The position numbers and the translations under genes are program-made. From CAZTGB01 sp964612965 (lineage in GTDB: Bacteria; Patescibacteriota; Microgenomatia; UBA8517): a stretch of DNA of 64,000 bases. Within the stretch, counting starts at the first letter, position 1; each line of letters starts with the position of its first letter. The notes beneath the pieces were generated by a model that worked only from the letters and a program-made list of their open reading frames with translations, was not told the DNA's origin and ran no database searches. Below are positions 14,833 to 23,930 of this stretch, in pieces. The stretch covers positions 4,158 to 68,157 of the forward strand of contig CAZTGB010000004.1 in the NCBI GenBank assembly GCA_964612965.1, given 5' to 3'.

Positions 14833-15159
14833 CTAGTTTACAATTGGCTCAAGATCTGAAACTCGTTTTTCCAATTTATAAAATTGATCAGAGGTCGGAG
14901 AATTAACGGCCACACCAGAAATCATAGTTATTAATTCTTTTTTAGCTCCATTTATTTTTCTGTCTATCTTTTTTTCTAAACTCGATAAACCAACACTTAA
15001 ATCTTTTTTTGTAACAACACCTGATTTGTTGAGAAGGCCACCAAAATCTTTTTTTGTAACAACACCTGATTGGTTGAGAAGATTTCCTAAGTTATCTTTT
15101 GTAACAACACCAACTTCTTTCAAAACATCTTTTAAATCCTGCCTCGTTAATTGCTTCAT
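14833..15159 (-). CDS. small protein with three GVVTK repeats, function unknown
   Basis: 108 residues, soluble. The first half holds three tandem copies of a 15-residue unit with core SGVVTKKDLxxLL (residues about 17-55). The second half is a charged helix likely to form a coiled coil (SSLEKKIDRKINGAKKELI, then KLEKRVSDLEPIV). No enzyme motif or membrane segment. It sits between the DUF4012 gene and recO with its own extended -10 promoter 6 nt before the ATG. I do not recognise a named family; assembly or scaffold roles are possible. Confidence 0.75.
   Translation of the reverse strand: MKQLTRQDLKDVLKEVGVVTKDNLGNLLNQSGVVTKKDFGGLLNKSGVVTKKDLSVGLSSLEKKIDRKINGAKKELITMISGVAVNSPTSDQFYKLEKRVSDLEPIVN
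15002..15111 (-). repeat. 45-bp tandem repeat in coding sequence
   Basis: Units at 15002-15046 and 15047-15091 and a partial third from 15092 share the core GTAACAACACC (plus strand) and encode the GVVTK repeats. Similarity is high at DNA level, suggesting recent duplication. Confidence 0.75.
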
Positions 15160-15165
15160 CCCTTC

Positions 15166-15174
15166 ATAATATCA
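15166..15174 (-). promoter_or_regulatory. extended -10 promoter, leaderless
   Basis: The minus strand reads TGATATTAT (extended -10, TG-n-TATTAT), then GAAGGG, then the ATG at 15159. The 6-nt distance implies a leaderless transcript. Confidence 0.6.
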
Positions 15175-15180
15175 CATCCA

Positions 15181-17283
15181 TCAAATGCGGATTTTTATCT
15201 CTTTGTCAGTTTTAAGTAAAAACTCCTCTTCGTATTTTCCAAGGTTTATGGTATAAAGTGGACCGTCAGTTCCAGGTTGTTTTTGAATAAGTAAGTTGTA
15301 TTCTTTCGAAACTTTAAATGGCAATTTATATTTAAAAGTTACTTTAGAAACTCCTTCTGGACGTAGTTGAAATAGTCCAGCAAAAACTGTTTTATCTAAG
15401 TCTTCGTACGGATCAATCTTATCTTCTAACCCCTCAATTGCAATCAACTCACTTCCTTTTGGAACATAAACTCTTATCCAGTTAGGCAGCACCGAGTTAA
15501 GCCAACCGTCATATTTCTCTGGATTTTTATAAGTAATAGTTAAGGTTTTTTCAACACTTCCATCACGTTTTACTTCAATTTCCTGAAGAACTTCTTGAGT
15601 CACATAGAGGTTAGATTTACGCCCCCCAAGGTTGGCATCATTAACATGAAGATAGTCACCTTCATAGTCCTTTATGCTTCCCCCCAGTCCAAAGTCTGAT
15701 ATACCTTTTTGAATATCTTCATTGTGAATATAGAAAAGTACATGTTTTTCCATGAGCGACTTAAATCCAGCCCCAAATAAATCCGGTAATTTTTCCTTTG
15801 GCTGTCCCATAGCGTTGGCCAGTATTGAATTCATTAAAGGTCCAATAATTTTCTTTCTGTTATCAGCATTTTTAGGTTTAAGAATAATCTCACCTGTTAG
15901 TGGATCCCAAATAATCGGACCTTCAACATCGGCATAACTTTCAAGCTCATAAATAACTTGTGGGCAATTACATTTCGGCTCCACATTAGTACTAAAATTC
16001 CCAAACCCAGGTACTCCGATTGGGCCTATCACATTTAATAGATTAACAAGCAGCTGCGTATCAACTGCGATTATCCCATCTACATCACTTACCCCCACCT
16101 CATCCGCCGCTTCAGTAACCGTTCTCATACTCTCTTCAAAGTCGGGTGACCAGTTCATGTCCCTAAATCTTAAATTCTTTGAAAGAACGTAAGGACCTTT
16201 AATATATTTGATCAAAGGATCGGGAGCAGGAATCGAAGGCTTGTATTTAGCATCCAGGTTATAAATATCATCAGAGACTGTCGGTTCAAATTTTGCCTTG
16301 TCAACCTTCATTATGGAATACCCAGTCATAAATCCTCCCGTTGGCCTTAATTCTTTATCATTTTGGAATAAAACCAAATAAGTCCTAGGTGTTTCCATTC
16401 CAAGTAGATAAGGGGCTGATTCTAAAACTGGCTTCCCGTTAACTATAAACATTGTTATTTCAGAAACTAATTCCTGAGCGCTTCTAACTTTTGCCCGAAG
16501 AGGTTTGCCTTGATATTTCTCTGGATATCTGTCCGGGTCAATTTTAGCAATTTCGGAATCTATGACTTTTACTTTTGAAGATAGTTCGTCAATTTTAGGT
16601 AGTAAATCTGGAATTGTTTTTACTAAAAAATCAATTCGCTCTTCTGTAGTCTTCTCTCCACTCTCCTCTTCCTTCTTTTGTCCAAACCCCAAAATATCTG
16701 AGTATGGTTCCGCAACCGTTAACAGTGTGTCACCCGCCTCAAGTCCAGAACCCGCGGCGTTAACTACGTGACCTAAATCAGAAACATAACCCCCTACAAA
16801 GGGAACTATACGAATCCACGAAATTAGGATATAGCTTCTTTTAAAAGATGAGAGTGATTTTTTAACATTGGAAATCTCCGACTTCATCCCATTTAAATCT
16901 CCAGCTTTCCCCAAATCAGCCATTTTCTGTGATGAAACAATAAGTTTTTTTCCACTTTGGAAAAGTAAAACTCCAGCTACTACAGAGTAAATAAGAATAA
17001 CTAAAAGAAAAATTCCAATTCCAATTAGCACTTTTTTATGGCTAGGAGACAAATTATATTTAAATTGTTTATTAGAAATGTCGCTATTAATGCTAGAGCT
17101 ATTATTTTGATTTGCAGGATTTATTGAGCTTTTAATGGTTGGTTCCTTGTCTTGAATTAAAGGGGTACCAATTTTTGGGATAAGTATCGAGTCCCCAGTT
17201 GAGGCATCACTAATAGTCTCAGACTCGGTCTGAGAATTTGATTCTGGGGTTATTTTTGGAATTGATAGATCTTCTTTGGGCAT
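15181..17283 (-). CDS. DUF4012 domain-containing membrane protein
   Basis: 700 residues: a Ser/Pro/Asn-rich cytoplasmic N-terminus (1-80), one transmembrane helix (about 84-107), then a large extracytoplasmic domain. The segment TYLVLFQNDKELRPTGGFMTGYSIMKVD and the following DADxK/WSPDFEESMRTVTEAADEVG region are diagnostic of DUF4012, a family common in Patescibacteria and Gram-positives and often found with polysaccharide genes. Its biochemical role is unknown; the LCP-like fold of neighbouring families hints at glycopolymer handling (inference). A TATTAT box lies 6 nt before the ATG. Confidence 0.9.
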   Translation of the reverse strand: MPKEDLSIPKITPESNSQTESETISDASTGDSILIPKIGTPLIQDKEPTIKSSINPANQNNSSSINSDISNKQFKYNLSPSHKKVLIGIGIFLLVILIYSVVAGVLLFQSGKKLIVSSQKMADLGKAGDLNGMKSEISNVKKSLSSFKRSYILISWIRIVPFVGGYVSDLGHVVNAAGSGLEAGDTLLTVAEPYSDILGFGQKKEEESGEKTTEERIDFLVKTIPDLLPKIDELSSKVKVIDSEIAKIDPDRYPEKYQGKPLRAKVRSAQELVSEITMFIVNGKPVLESAPYLLGMETPRTYLVLFQNDKELRPTGGFMTGYSIMKVDKAKFEPTVSDDIYNLDAKYKPSIPAPDPLIKYIKGPYVLSKNLRFRDMNWSPDFEESMRTVTEAADEVGVSDVDGIIAVDTQLLVNLLNVIGPIGVPGFGNFSTNVEPKCNCPQVIYELESYADVEGPIIWDPLTGEIILKPKNADNRKKIIGPLMNSILANAMGQPKEKLPDLFGAGFKSLMEKHVLFYIHNEDIQKGISDFGLGGSIKDYEGDYLHVNDANLGGRKSNLYVTQEVLQEIEVKRDGSVEKTLTITYKNPEKYDGWLNSVLPNWIRVYVPKGSELIAIEGLEDKIDPYEDLDKTVFAGLFQLRPEGVSKVTFKYKLPFKVSKEYNLLIQKQPGTDGPLYTINLGKYEEEFLLKTDKEIKIRI

Positions 17284-17289
17284 GGATTA

Positions 17290-17295
17290 ATAATA
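17290..17295 (-). promoter_or_regulatory. DUF4012 gene -10 box, leaderless
   Basis: TATTAT on the minus strand followed by TAATCC and the ATG at 17283; transcription should start at the A of the ATG. Confidence 0.55.
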
Positions 17296-17322
17296 CATTA
17301 TCACAGATAAAAGAAAAAAGTG

Positions 17323-17997
17323 CTATCTTGCACCCTTACCAGAAATCATGACCCAAGGGGTTTTTAGGGCAATTAAAATATCTAACATTAAAGATTTTTT
17401 CTTGGCGTAATAAGCATCCATTTCAATTCTTTTATCAAAGTTAACCTCACTTCGTCCCGAAACTTGCCAATACCCCGTAATTCCAGGTTTAACAGTCAAA
17501 GTCTGCTTTATATATTCTTCAGTACCGGGAAACTTTTTTTGTTGTTCGTCAAGTTCTTCCCTCAAATATGGCCTAGGTCCAATAATACTCATATCTCCGA
17601 TTAAAACATTAATAAGTTGTGGAATTTCATCAATGGAATGCTTTCTAATGAATTTTCCAACAGGAGTAATTCTAGGATCATGAGTTGGCTTATAACTTCC
17701 ACCTGTGCGTTTCTGTATATACGAAGTTCTATATCTCGGATCCGTCTTTTCTAAAATATCCCCCCTAACCGGCATTGAACGAAATTTAAAAAGCCTAAAG
17801 ATCTTGCCATCTTTACCAAGTCTTTTCATATGGGAATTATCCTTCTCGACAAATACGGGCCCTGGGTTTGTAATTTTAATTATAATTGAAGTAATTAAAA
17901 GAATTGGTGAAAACAAAACAAGAAGAAAAATGGAGCCAACAACATCAATTATTCTTTTAACAAAATCGTAATACATGTGGTTTTTAGGTAAGTGCAA
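17323..17997 (-). CDS. polyprenyl-phosphate sugar-1-phosphate transferase
   Basis: Bacterial sugar transferase (WcaJ/PglC family) that starts glycan assembly by moving a sugar-1-phosphate from a nucleotide sugar to undecaprenyl phosphate at the inner membrane face. Seen: an N-terminal membrane-dipping helix (about 15-42), FRLFKFRSM, DPRITPVGKFIRKHSIDEIPQL, GDMSIIGPRP and TVKPGITGYWQVSGR. It is the short monotopic form (224 residues) without the extra four helices. Its start overlaps the manC-like gene by 14 nt; Met8 at 17976 is an alternative. It ends the minus-strand run that begins the locus. Confidence 0.93.
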   Translation of the reverse strand: MHLPKNHMYYDFVKRIIDVVGSIFLLVLFSPILLITSIIIKITNPGPVFVEKDNSHMKRLGKDGKIFRLFKFRSMPVRGDILEKTDPRYRTSYIQKRTGGSYKPTHDPRITPVGKFIRKHSIDEIPQLINVLIGDMSIIGPRPYLREELDEQQKKFPGTEEYIKQTLTVKPGITGYWQVSGRSEVNFDKRIEMDAYYAKKKSLMLDILIALKTPWVMISGKGAR

Positions 17998-19042
17998 GGT
18001 TTCTTTTCTTGACTTCCTTTAAAGCTTCACCCACCTGACCAGTGCTTTCTTTGTTACATATCATAAGGGCATCACCTGTATCAACAACTATTAGATTATC
18101 AACCCCCACAAGTACGACAACCTTATTTTCATCGTCCAATCTTATATAACTATTTTGACCATTAAGATCAACTATATTTTCCCCAGGTTTATAAAGACCT
18201 TTTTCCTTTAAATATTTCTCAAGGGACTCAAATGTTCCAAAGTCTGTCCAATGAAAAGGAAGTTCTACAACCAATGACTCTCCTGCTTCATGAACTTTTT
18301 GAACCACATCCTCAAGTGGCCCCTCTGGCATTTTCACAAATTCAGTTTTAATGTCCGCTCCTTTTGTAATATTTATCAAAGGCTCATACCACTCTGGCTT
18401 ATATTTCTGCATCATATTTAGAAAATTGCGCGGTGTCATACAAGTGTGGTTTGTGTGTACCAAAGCAGTACCCTCTTTGATAAGTGCCTCTGTTTCTTCT
18501 TTTGTGCTTCGCCATACAAATTTAGCCACTTTAAAAATCTCCGTTTCACCTACCGAAGAAACCTTTTCACCTTTGATTAAATAGTCAACACCCATGATTG
18601 CGTAATCTGGTTTAAATCCTCCAGTAATATATTTTGTTTCCCGTCTTGCTAAAGCATCACAATCCATCATCATCTTAATAAAATTTTCAACAGGCTCTCT
18701 TAAATCATCAACTTGAACTATCATGAAGGGTTCATCAACCAATCCCTTTTTGTATAAAAAGGCTGCTATTAAACCAGTTGCAGGTCCCTGGTTTCGCATT
18801 TCGGGTTCAACTATGTAATTGGAAAGTGGAATTTCGGGGACTTGTTTTTGGGCCATTTCAACCTGATCTTGATTTGTCGAAACATATATCTCCTCCGGTT
18901 TGAAATTGGTCTTTAAAGCCTCATAGTTTAGCTGAAAAAGTGATTTACCACCTATAAGTGGCAAGAAATGTTTTGGTTTGTGCTGACGACTAATCGGCCA
19001 AAGTTTAGTTCCAAACCCTCCGCAGATAATTACAGGAATCAT
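17984..19042 (-). CDS. mannose-1-phosphate guanylyltransferase (ManC-like)
   Basis: Nucleotidyltransferase making GDP-mannose from mannose-1-phosphate and GTP. The signature GGFGTKLWPISRQHKPKHF (residues 8-26) is the ManC/CpsB variant of GGxGTRLWPxSR; EPEMRNQGPATGLIAAF and PFHWTDFGTFESLEKYL also fit. At 352 residues it has the guanylyltransferase domain only, without the C-terminal isomerase of bifunctional ManC. It overlaps the next GT4 start by 4 nt. Implies mannose, or a mannose-derived sugar, in the glycan. Confidence 0.9.
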   Translation of the reverse strand: MIPVIICGGFGTKLWPISRQHKPKHFLPLIGGKSLFQLNYEALKTNFKPEEIYVSTNQDQVEMAQKQVPEIPLSNYIVEPEMRNQGPATGLIAAFLYKKGLVDEPFMIVQVDDLREPVENFIKMMMDCDALARRETKYITGGFKPDYAIMGVDYLIKGEKVSSVGETEIFKVAKFVWRSTKEETEALIKEGTALVHTNHTCMTPRNFLNMMQKYKPEWYEPLINITKGADIKTEFVKMPEGPLEDVVQKVHEAGESLVVELPFHWTDFGTFESLEKYLKEKGLYKPGENIVDLNGQNSYIRLDDENKVVVLVGVDNLIVVDTGDALMICNKESTGQVGEALKEVKKRNLALT

Positions 19043-20115
19043 ATATGTTTTACACTTTTGTCAAATTCACTTTTAAAAAATTCTTCAGAAAATCTTTCTG
19101 CATTGTTAACAAGTGTTTTTCTATTAAAGCTCATTTTTTCAAATTTTGCAATTGCCCCCTCTAAACTAGTTTTGTTTTGTTCATTAAATAAAACTCCAGT
19201 TACCCCATCTTTAATGATATCTATAATTCCACCCTTACCATACGCTATTACTGGAATTCCCAATTTCTGCGCTTCAACTGCGACTATTCCAAAGTCTTCT
19301 AATTGGGGTATGATAAGTGCTTTCGCATTTAGGTAATAGCCTATTAATTCGCTGTCACTAATATTTCCCAAGAATTTAATATTAGATTTTGAAATGGATT
19401 TTAATTTTGAATTTTCAGATCCCGTCCCAACTATATAGAGTTCTTTTTTATTTTCATTAAAAACTCTTATGGCCAAATCAACCTTTTTATATGGTACAAG
19501 CCTAGAAACAATGAGGTAATAGTTTTTAACTATCGTGGTTGCATCATTCTTATTTACTAAAAAATCAGAAACAGGAGGATATATTATTTCAGAATCTCTT
19601 TTGTAATACTTCATAATTCTTTTCTGAACTTCTGTTGAAATAGTAATCATCTTATCTGGTCTTTTCGCGGCAATTTTGTCCCATATTCTTAAATACTTAA
19701 TAATGGGTTTTGAAAAAAAAAATAAAATTGGATTTTTAAAATACTCTTCATATCCACTCCATAAATAGCGTGTGGGGGTTAGGCAGTAACAGATATGTGT
19801 TGTTCCGGGTCTTGTTATTATTCCCTTGGCAGCTTCTGATGTAACTGAAATAACTAAATCATATCCACCAAAATCAAACTGCTCAAAAACCAATGGCATA
19901 AGCCAACCCAAGAGTTCATGATTATTTTTGGCAAATGGAATTTTCTGAAGAAATGATGTATAAATTTTTGGAAACACTTTTGCCCAAGAAGCATTCTCTT
20001 CATCGTATACAGAAGTGTATAGTGGAGCGTCAGGAAACATTTCATGAAGAGTTAATAAAACCCTTTCAGCTCCGCCAAATTTGTTAACTCTATCGTATAC
20101 AATTGCTGTCTTCAT
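19039..20115 (-). CDS. glycosyltransferase family 4
   Basis: Retaining GT-B enzyme in the cytoplasm. N-terminal KFGGAERVLLTL is the acceptor-side glycine loop; the donor domain has IVSRLVPYKKVDLAI and EDFGIVAVEAQKLGIPVIAYGKGG with the EX7E pair. The segment CYCLTPTRYLWSGYEEYF is common in mannosyltransferases of O-antigen loci, which fits the adjacent GDP-mannose enzyme but does not prove the donor. Shares one nucleotide with the upstream stop. Confidence 0.9.
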   Translation of the reverse strand: MKTAIVYDRVNKFGGAERVLLTLHEMFPDAPLYTSVYDEENASWAKVFPKIYTSFLQKIPFAKNNHELLGWLMPLVFEQFDFGGYDLVISVTSEAAKGIITRPGTTHICYCLTPTRYLWSGYEEYFKNPILFFFSKPIIKYLRIWDKIAAKRPDKMITISTEVQKRIMKYYKRDSEIIYPPVSDFLVNKNDATTIVKNYYLIVSRLVPYKKVDLAIRVFNENKKELYIVGTGSENSKLKSISKSNIKFLGNISDSELIGYYLNAKALIIPQLEDFGIVAVEAQKLGIPVIAYGKGGIIDIIKDGVTGVLFNEQNKTSLEGAIAKFEKMSFNRKTLVNNAERFSEEFFKSEFDKSVKHI

Positions 20116-20759
20116 TATTCAAAATATCTTCCTTTAGTTTTTAAAATAAATATTAAAGCAATAATTGCAAGTGAGATGGTTAAAATAATATTTGCTCCTG
20201 AAAAGAGAGTACTTGCAAGAATAAAAATCGGTATCCCTATAAAAAGATGTGATAAAGTTACACCCATTAAAAATTTAGAAAAATTTATTCTCAAAACTCC
20301 AGCTCCATAATATATTGCTTCAATTATTACGCTTCCAAATAAAAGCCTATAAACAAAAACAGCCTCCATCTCTTTACCTGTTTTTATTTTTATCTTTTTT
20401 ATTTTTTCAACGATATTGGTATCTAAAATTTTATCTAAAAAAGGAAAGCCATATTGTTTTCCCAGATGGTATGCGATTGTACCTCCCAAGGTACTCCCTG
20501 CCATATCGATTATAAATGCTAACTCCCAGCCCAAGAATGGAATTGATGCAAGTGTAAAAATACCACCAGAAATTGGAGGCCAAAGTATTCCAATAACTTT
20601 AACAACAAAAAGGCTAACGACATATAAAATCATATTTGTTTTAATCCATGAATCTAGATTTAAAAAGTAAGGCGACTTAGAGAACCAGTTAAAAAGTATT
20701 AGTGTTAACAGAAAAATGGATACAAAGAATGTGGTATTTATCCATGTATTTTTTTTCAT
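20115..20759 (-). CDS. VTT-domain (DedA/TVP38-like) membrane protein
   Basis: 214 residues with about five hydrophobic segments, including a re-entrant-like stretch ISGGIFTLASIPFLGWELAFIIDMAGSTLGGTIAYHLGKQYG that matches VTT/SNARE-associated proteins. DedA relatives recycle undecaprenyl phosphate across the membrane, and that would serve the surrounding glycan pathway; this is inference. A TAAAAT box 6 nt before the ATG suggests a leaderless internal promoter. Confidence 0.85.
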   Translation of the reverse strand: MKKNTWINTTFFVSIFLLTLILFNWFSKSPYFLNLDSWIKTNMILYVVSLFVVKVIGILWPPISGGIFTLASIPFLGWELAFIIDMAGSTLGGTIAYHLGKQYGFPFLDKILDTNIVEKIKKIKIKTGKEMEAVFVYRLLFGSVIIEAIYYGAGVLRINFSKFLMGVTLSHLFIGIPIFILASTLFSGANIILTISLAIIALIFILKTKGRYFE

Positions 20760-20765
20760 CCTTGA

Positions 20766-20771
20766 ATTTTA
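20766..20771 (-). promoter_or_regulatory. -10 box before VTT gene, leaderless
   Basis: TAAAAT on the minus strand, then TCAAGG and the ATG at 20759, a 6-nt distance that matches other leaderless starts in this window. Confidence 0.5.
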
Positions 20772-20782
20772 CACTAAAAAGG

Positions 20783-21889
20783 TTATTTGGAGTTTTTATA
20801 AACCGCTAGTGTCTCCCCAGCCATTTTTTCCCATGAATATTTATTAGTAAATGCTTTGGCTTTTTTAATAACATTCTCTCTTTCGCTACCGTTTGTTTCT
20901 AAAGCCCTATTCATTGAATCAACTATGGAGTTAACATTAAAAGGATCAAAATAAGAAACACTATCGCCATAAATTTCCTTAAGGACTGCGATGTTTGATG
21001 TATATACTAAAGTCCCTGCCTTCATTGCTTCAAGACCGGGAAGACCAAACCCTTCAATCAAAGTTGGATAAAAAAATGCTATAGATTTGTTGTAAAAAGA
21101 CAAAAGCTGATTGTCGGGAACATATCCCAAAAGTTTTACATTTTCTTCACTGTCGTATTTTCTGGCAATGGATAATAGCCTCTGAGTAAAAACATCTCTC
21201 GCAGAAGAAATTGCTAAATTTATTTTTTCTTTTCTCTTTTTGTTTAGTAAAGAAAGCGCTTCGATTAATCTATCTAAATTCTTGTGTGGATAAGCATTGC
21301 CCACATAAGAAAAATACTTCCCAAGTCCTTTTGAATTAAAGTCTACTTGCCGCACACGTTCATCAATACCTTCATAAGTTACAACAACTTTTGATTCCGA
21401 AATCTTATAATAATCCAACAAATCCCTCTTAACTGTATTTGTAGGAACAATAACTCGATAAGCCCCGTAAACCGCTCTGGCAAATGAAATATGATATCCG
21501 AGTCTCCAAATTTGATAAATTGGAAATGGTCTAGTTGTAGCTTCTCCACCACTACTCTTGTGCATTATAAGATCGTGTATCGTCACAATAAATTTACCGA
21601 AGTAAAATATTGGGACATTAAAATGTGGAAAGTGAACGATATCTGGTTTAATTTTATAAAGTATTAAAGGTAATCTAAATTGTTCTAAAAAAGTATAATG
21701 TTTAAAATCAGCCAAAACCTTTGTCCAGTTTTTTGGAAAATTTAATTCATCATAATCTTCTTTTCTAAGTAAAATAAAATACTCATTCTCTCTGTCAATT
21801 TTTGTAAGGTTTTCTACAAGATTCATGGTATATCTGCCGTTTCCGGTATGCTTGGTGCCATAAAGTCTTGCATCAATTACTATTCTCAT
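20783..21889 (-). CDS. glycosyltransferase family 4
   Basis: 368-residue GT-B enzyme. KHTGNGRYTMNL near the N-terminus, YVGNAYPHKNLDRLIEAL at the start of the donor domain, and EGFGLPGLEAMKAGT with an intact EX7E. Resembles the WbdA/mannosyltransferase-like GT4 group. Its ATG overlaps the upstream GT2 stop by 4 nt. Acceptor and linkage cannot be read from the sequence. Confidence 0.91.
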   Translation of the reverse strand: MRIVIDARLYGTKHTGNGRYTMNLVENLTKIDRENEYFILLRKEDYDELNFPKNWTKVLADFKHYTFLEQFRLPLILYKIKPDIVHFPHFNVPIFYFGKFIVTIHDLIMHKSSGGEATTRPFPIYQIWRLGYHISFARAVYGAYRVIVPTNTVKRDLLDYYKISESKVVVTYEGIDERVRQVDFNSKGLGKYFSYVGNAYPHKNLDRLIEALSLLNKKRKEKINLAISSARDVFTQRLLSIARKYDSEENVKLLGYVPDNQLLSFYNKSIAFFYPTLIEGFGLPGLEAMKAGTLVYTSNIAVLKEIYGDSVSYFDPFNVNSIVDSMNRALETNGSERENVIKKAKAFTNKYSWEKMAGETLAVYKNSK

Positions 21890-22728
21890 ATAAATTTGGA
21901 TTTCAAAAATCTAAAAAACTTCAGTAAATATATTCCAGTTAAAACAAAATAATTAAAGACTAATGGATATCTATCCCAAAGATTTTTTCTCACAAAGTAT
22001 TCCATAGAATCCATTCCTTGCATTTTCCTATTTATTCCTCCAACTTTGTTTTTTGTAGCCTTTTTAATGTGTGTTATTGAAACCTCGGGATAATAAACTA
22101 TTTTGTAGCCAAGTTTTTTTACTTGAAAGCAAAGGTCAATATCCTCTCCATCGAATTCGTATTTCTCATCAAACCAATTAACACTGTCTAATATCTTTTT
22201 TTTAGTTAAAAAAAACGCTCCCTGAATGACATCAACCTCATGAGTTTTATTCTCATCAACATCAAGATACCAGTAATTTCTCCCACTTTTTAAGAATAAT
22301 CTACTAAAAGAATTCCAAGGGTTAGGAAATCTTCTTCTCGTATCGCGATCAAGTTTTCCATTAGGTAAAACCAATTTACAAGAAAGGGCTCCCACATCGT
22401 TATTATTTTCTAAATATTCAACAGACTTCTTAAGAGCATTCTCATGAACAATCGTGTCTGAATTTAAAAACAGTATGTACCGCCCGCGAACAATATCTTT
22501 TGCTCTATTATTTCCATTGGAGTAACTAATATTTGGTCCCGTAATTAATTTCACCCAAGGAAATTGACCGTGAACCATTTCTCGACTTCCGTCACTCGAA
22601 TTATTATCAGAAACGATAACCTCAAATAGTAATTCATCCCTTACTTTTTTTAACGAGTTCAAACAATCAAAAAGAAGGTCTTTTGTATCATGATTTAAAA
22701 TAACTATTGATAATTTTGGGTTGTTCAT
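21886..22728 (-). CDS. glycosyltransferase family 2 (rhamnosyltransferase-like)
   Basis: Inverting GT-A enzyme: SIVILNHDTKDLLFDCLNSL at the N-terminus, ILFLNSDT as the metal-binding DxD-type motif, a DGEDIDLCFQVKKLGYKI base region, and a hydrophobic C-terminal segment for membrane contact. 280 residues, normal for WbbL-like enzymes. Overlaps both neighbours by 4 nt. Confidence 0.91.
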   Translation of the reverse strand: MNNPKLSIVILNHDTKDLLFDCLNSLKKVRDELLFEVIVSDNNSSDGSREMVHGQFPWVKLITGPNISYSNGNNRAKDIVRGRYILFLNSDTIVHENALKKSVEYLENNNDVGALSCKLVLPNGKLDRDTRRRFPNPWNSFSRLFLKSGRNYWYLDVDENKTHEVDVIQGAFFLTKKKILDSVNWFDEKYEFDGEDIDLCFQVKKLGYKIVYYPEVSITHIKKATKNKVGGINRKMQGMDSMEYFVRKNLWDRYPLVFNYFVLTGIYLLKFFRFLKSKFI

Positions 22729-23927
22729 TTTTGGCTTACAAGTTGCGAATATTCTTTGTTTAGATCATCAACAATAGATTCCCAACTAAAATTATTTAAC
22801 ACATACTTTTTCCCCTCATATGCTAACCTTTTAGCAAGATCAGCGTTTTTTAGAACCTTAACAGCCATCTCAGCCAATATCTCGGGTTCAGATGCAACCA
22901 TTGCTTGAACCCCATTTTCAATCTTTAAACCAGCCACACCAATTGGAGTTGATACAACTGGTAAGTCTGATGCCATAGATTCAAATACTTTTAATCGTGT
23001 TCCCCCAGGGCTCATAATAGGGGCCACAATAACAGACGCAGCTTTAAAAACATCACGATTATCTTTTGGAGATTCGCTTATTTCAATATCAGTGTCGCGT
23101 CTTGCCAAACTTAAAGTACCACCAGGAATTGACCTACCCGATATCCAAAGCTTAACTCCTTTAACCTTTCCTTTTATAAGTGGCCAAATTTTCTCAATTA
23201 AAATATTCACAGCCTCGACATTCTGCATCCATTTATAATCGCCATGATACAAAACCCTGGGTGGATCTTTTCTCTTTAGTTTCTTTTTTTCAAAATTGGC
23301 AACATCGACCCCATTCGGAATAATACCCACTTCAACATTTGGTAACTCATGTTCCATAATCTCCTTATCCTCTTCAGAAACCGCAAAAACCTTACTGGCA
23401 CGCCTCCAGTAATATTTTTCCCAAAATTTAAGTTTGATTACATCAAATAAATAAATAGGTTTAAGTATCCATGGAACTTCGTTGTCAACATAATGTTGAT
23501 AAACAGAAAATTCAATGGTTGGATCAACTAAAACAATCGGTATCTTTGTTTTCGGAATGTGAGGCATAACATAAAATGTTTCCGCATGAATCAAATCATA
23601 CTTATTATTTTCAAGCTCCTTTTTAATTGCGGTTCTTTCTTCCAAAGAAAAATTTCTTATAACAACTAAGGGGTTAAAACTAACTAAAGTTAAGAATAAG
23701 TTTCGAATTGTCCAAGGGGACTTTGGTCTGTCAAAAACTAAAACTTTTTCACAATATTTCTTTATTTCAGGCAAAAAAGATAATTCTTTCTCCTTGTTCC
23801 CCCTTATTAAGGACATTACTGTAATTTTGTGTTCTTTAGACAAAACTTTAATTAAGTGATACCAGCGAGTCTGCCCCCCAGACATTTGGTCAATTGGCAA
23901 AAACGGCAAAAGCATTAGTATTCTCAT
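22725..23927 (-). CDS. glycosyltransferase family 4
   Basis: 400 residues, GT-B fold. N-terminal PFLPIDQMSGGQTRWYHLIKVLS, middle RVLYHGDYKWMQNVEAVNILI, and PGGTRLKVFESMASDLPVVSTPIGVAG, where the usual first Glu of EX7E is replaced by a PGGTRLK context seen in sugar transferases with PEP-CTERM/EpsH-like relatives. The ATG lies 3 nt after the stop of the GT39-like gene. Confidence 0.88.
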   Translation of the reverse strand: MRILMLLPFLPIDQMSGGQTRWYHLIKVLSKEHKITVMSLIRGNKEKELSFLPEIKKYCEKVLVFDRPKSPWTIRNLFLTLVSFNPLVVIRNFSLEERTAIKKELENNKYDLIHAETFYVMPHIPKTKIPIVLVDPTIEFSVYQHYVDNEVPWILKPIYLFDVIKLKFWEKYYWRRASKVFAVSEEDKEIMEHELPNVEVGIIPNGVDVANFEKKKLKRKDPPRVLYHGDYKWMQNVEAVNILIEKIWPLIKGKVKGVKLWISGRSIPGGTLSLARRDTDIEISESPKDNRDVFKAASVIVAPIMSPGGTRLKVFESMASDLPVVSTPIGVAGLKIENGVQAMVASEPEILAEMAVKVLKNADLAKRLAYEGKKYVLNNFSWESIVDDLNKEYSQLVSQK

Positions 23928-23930
23928 ATT

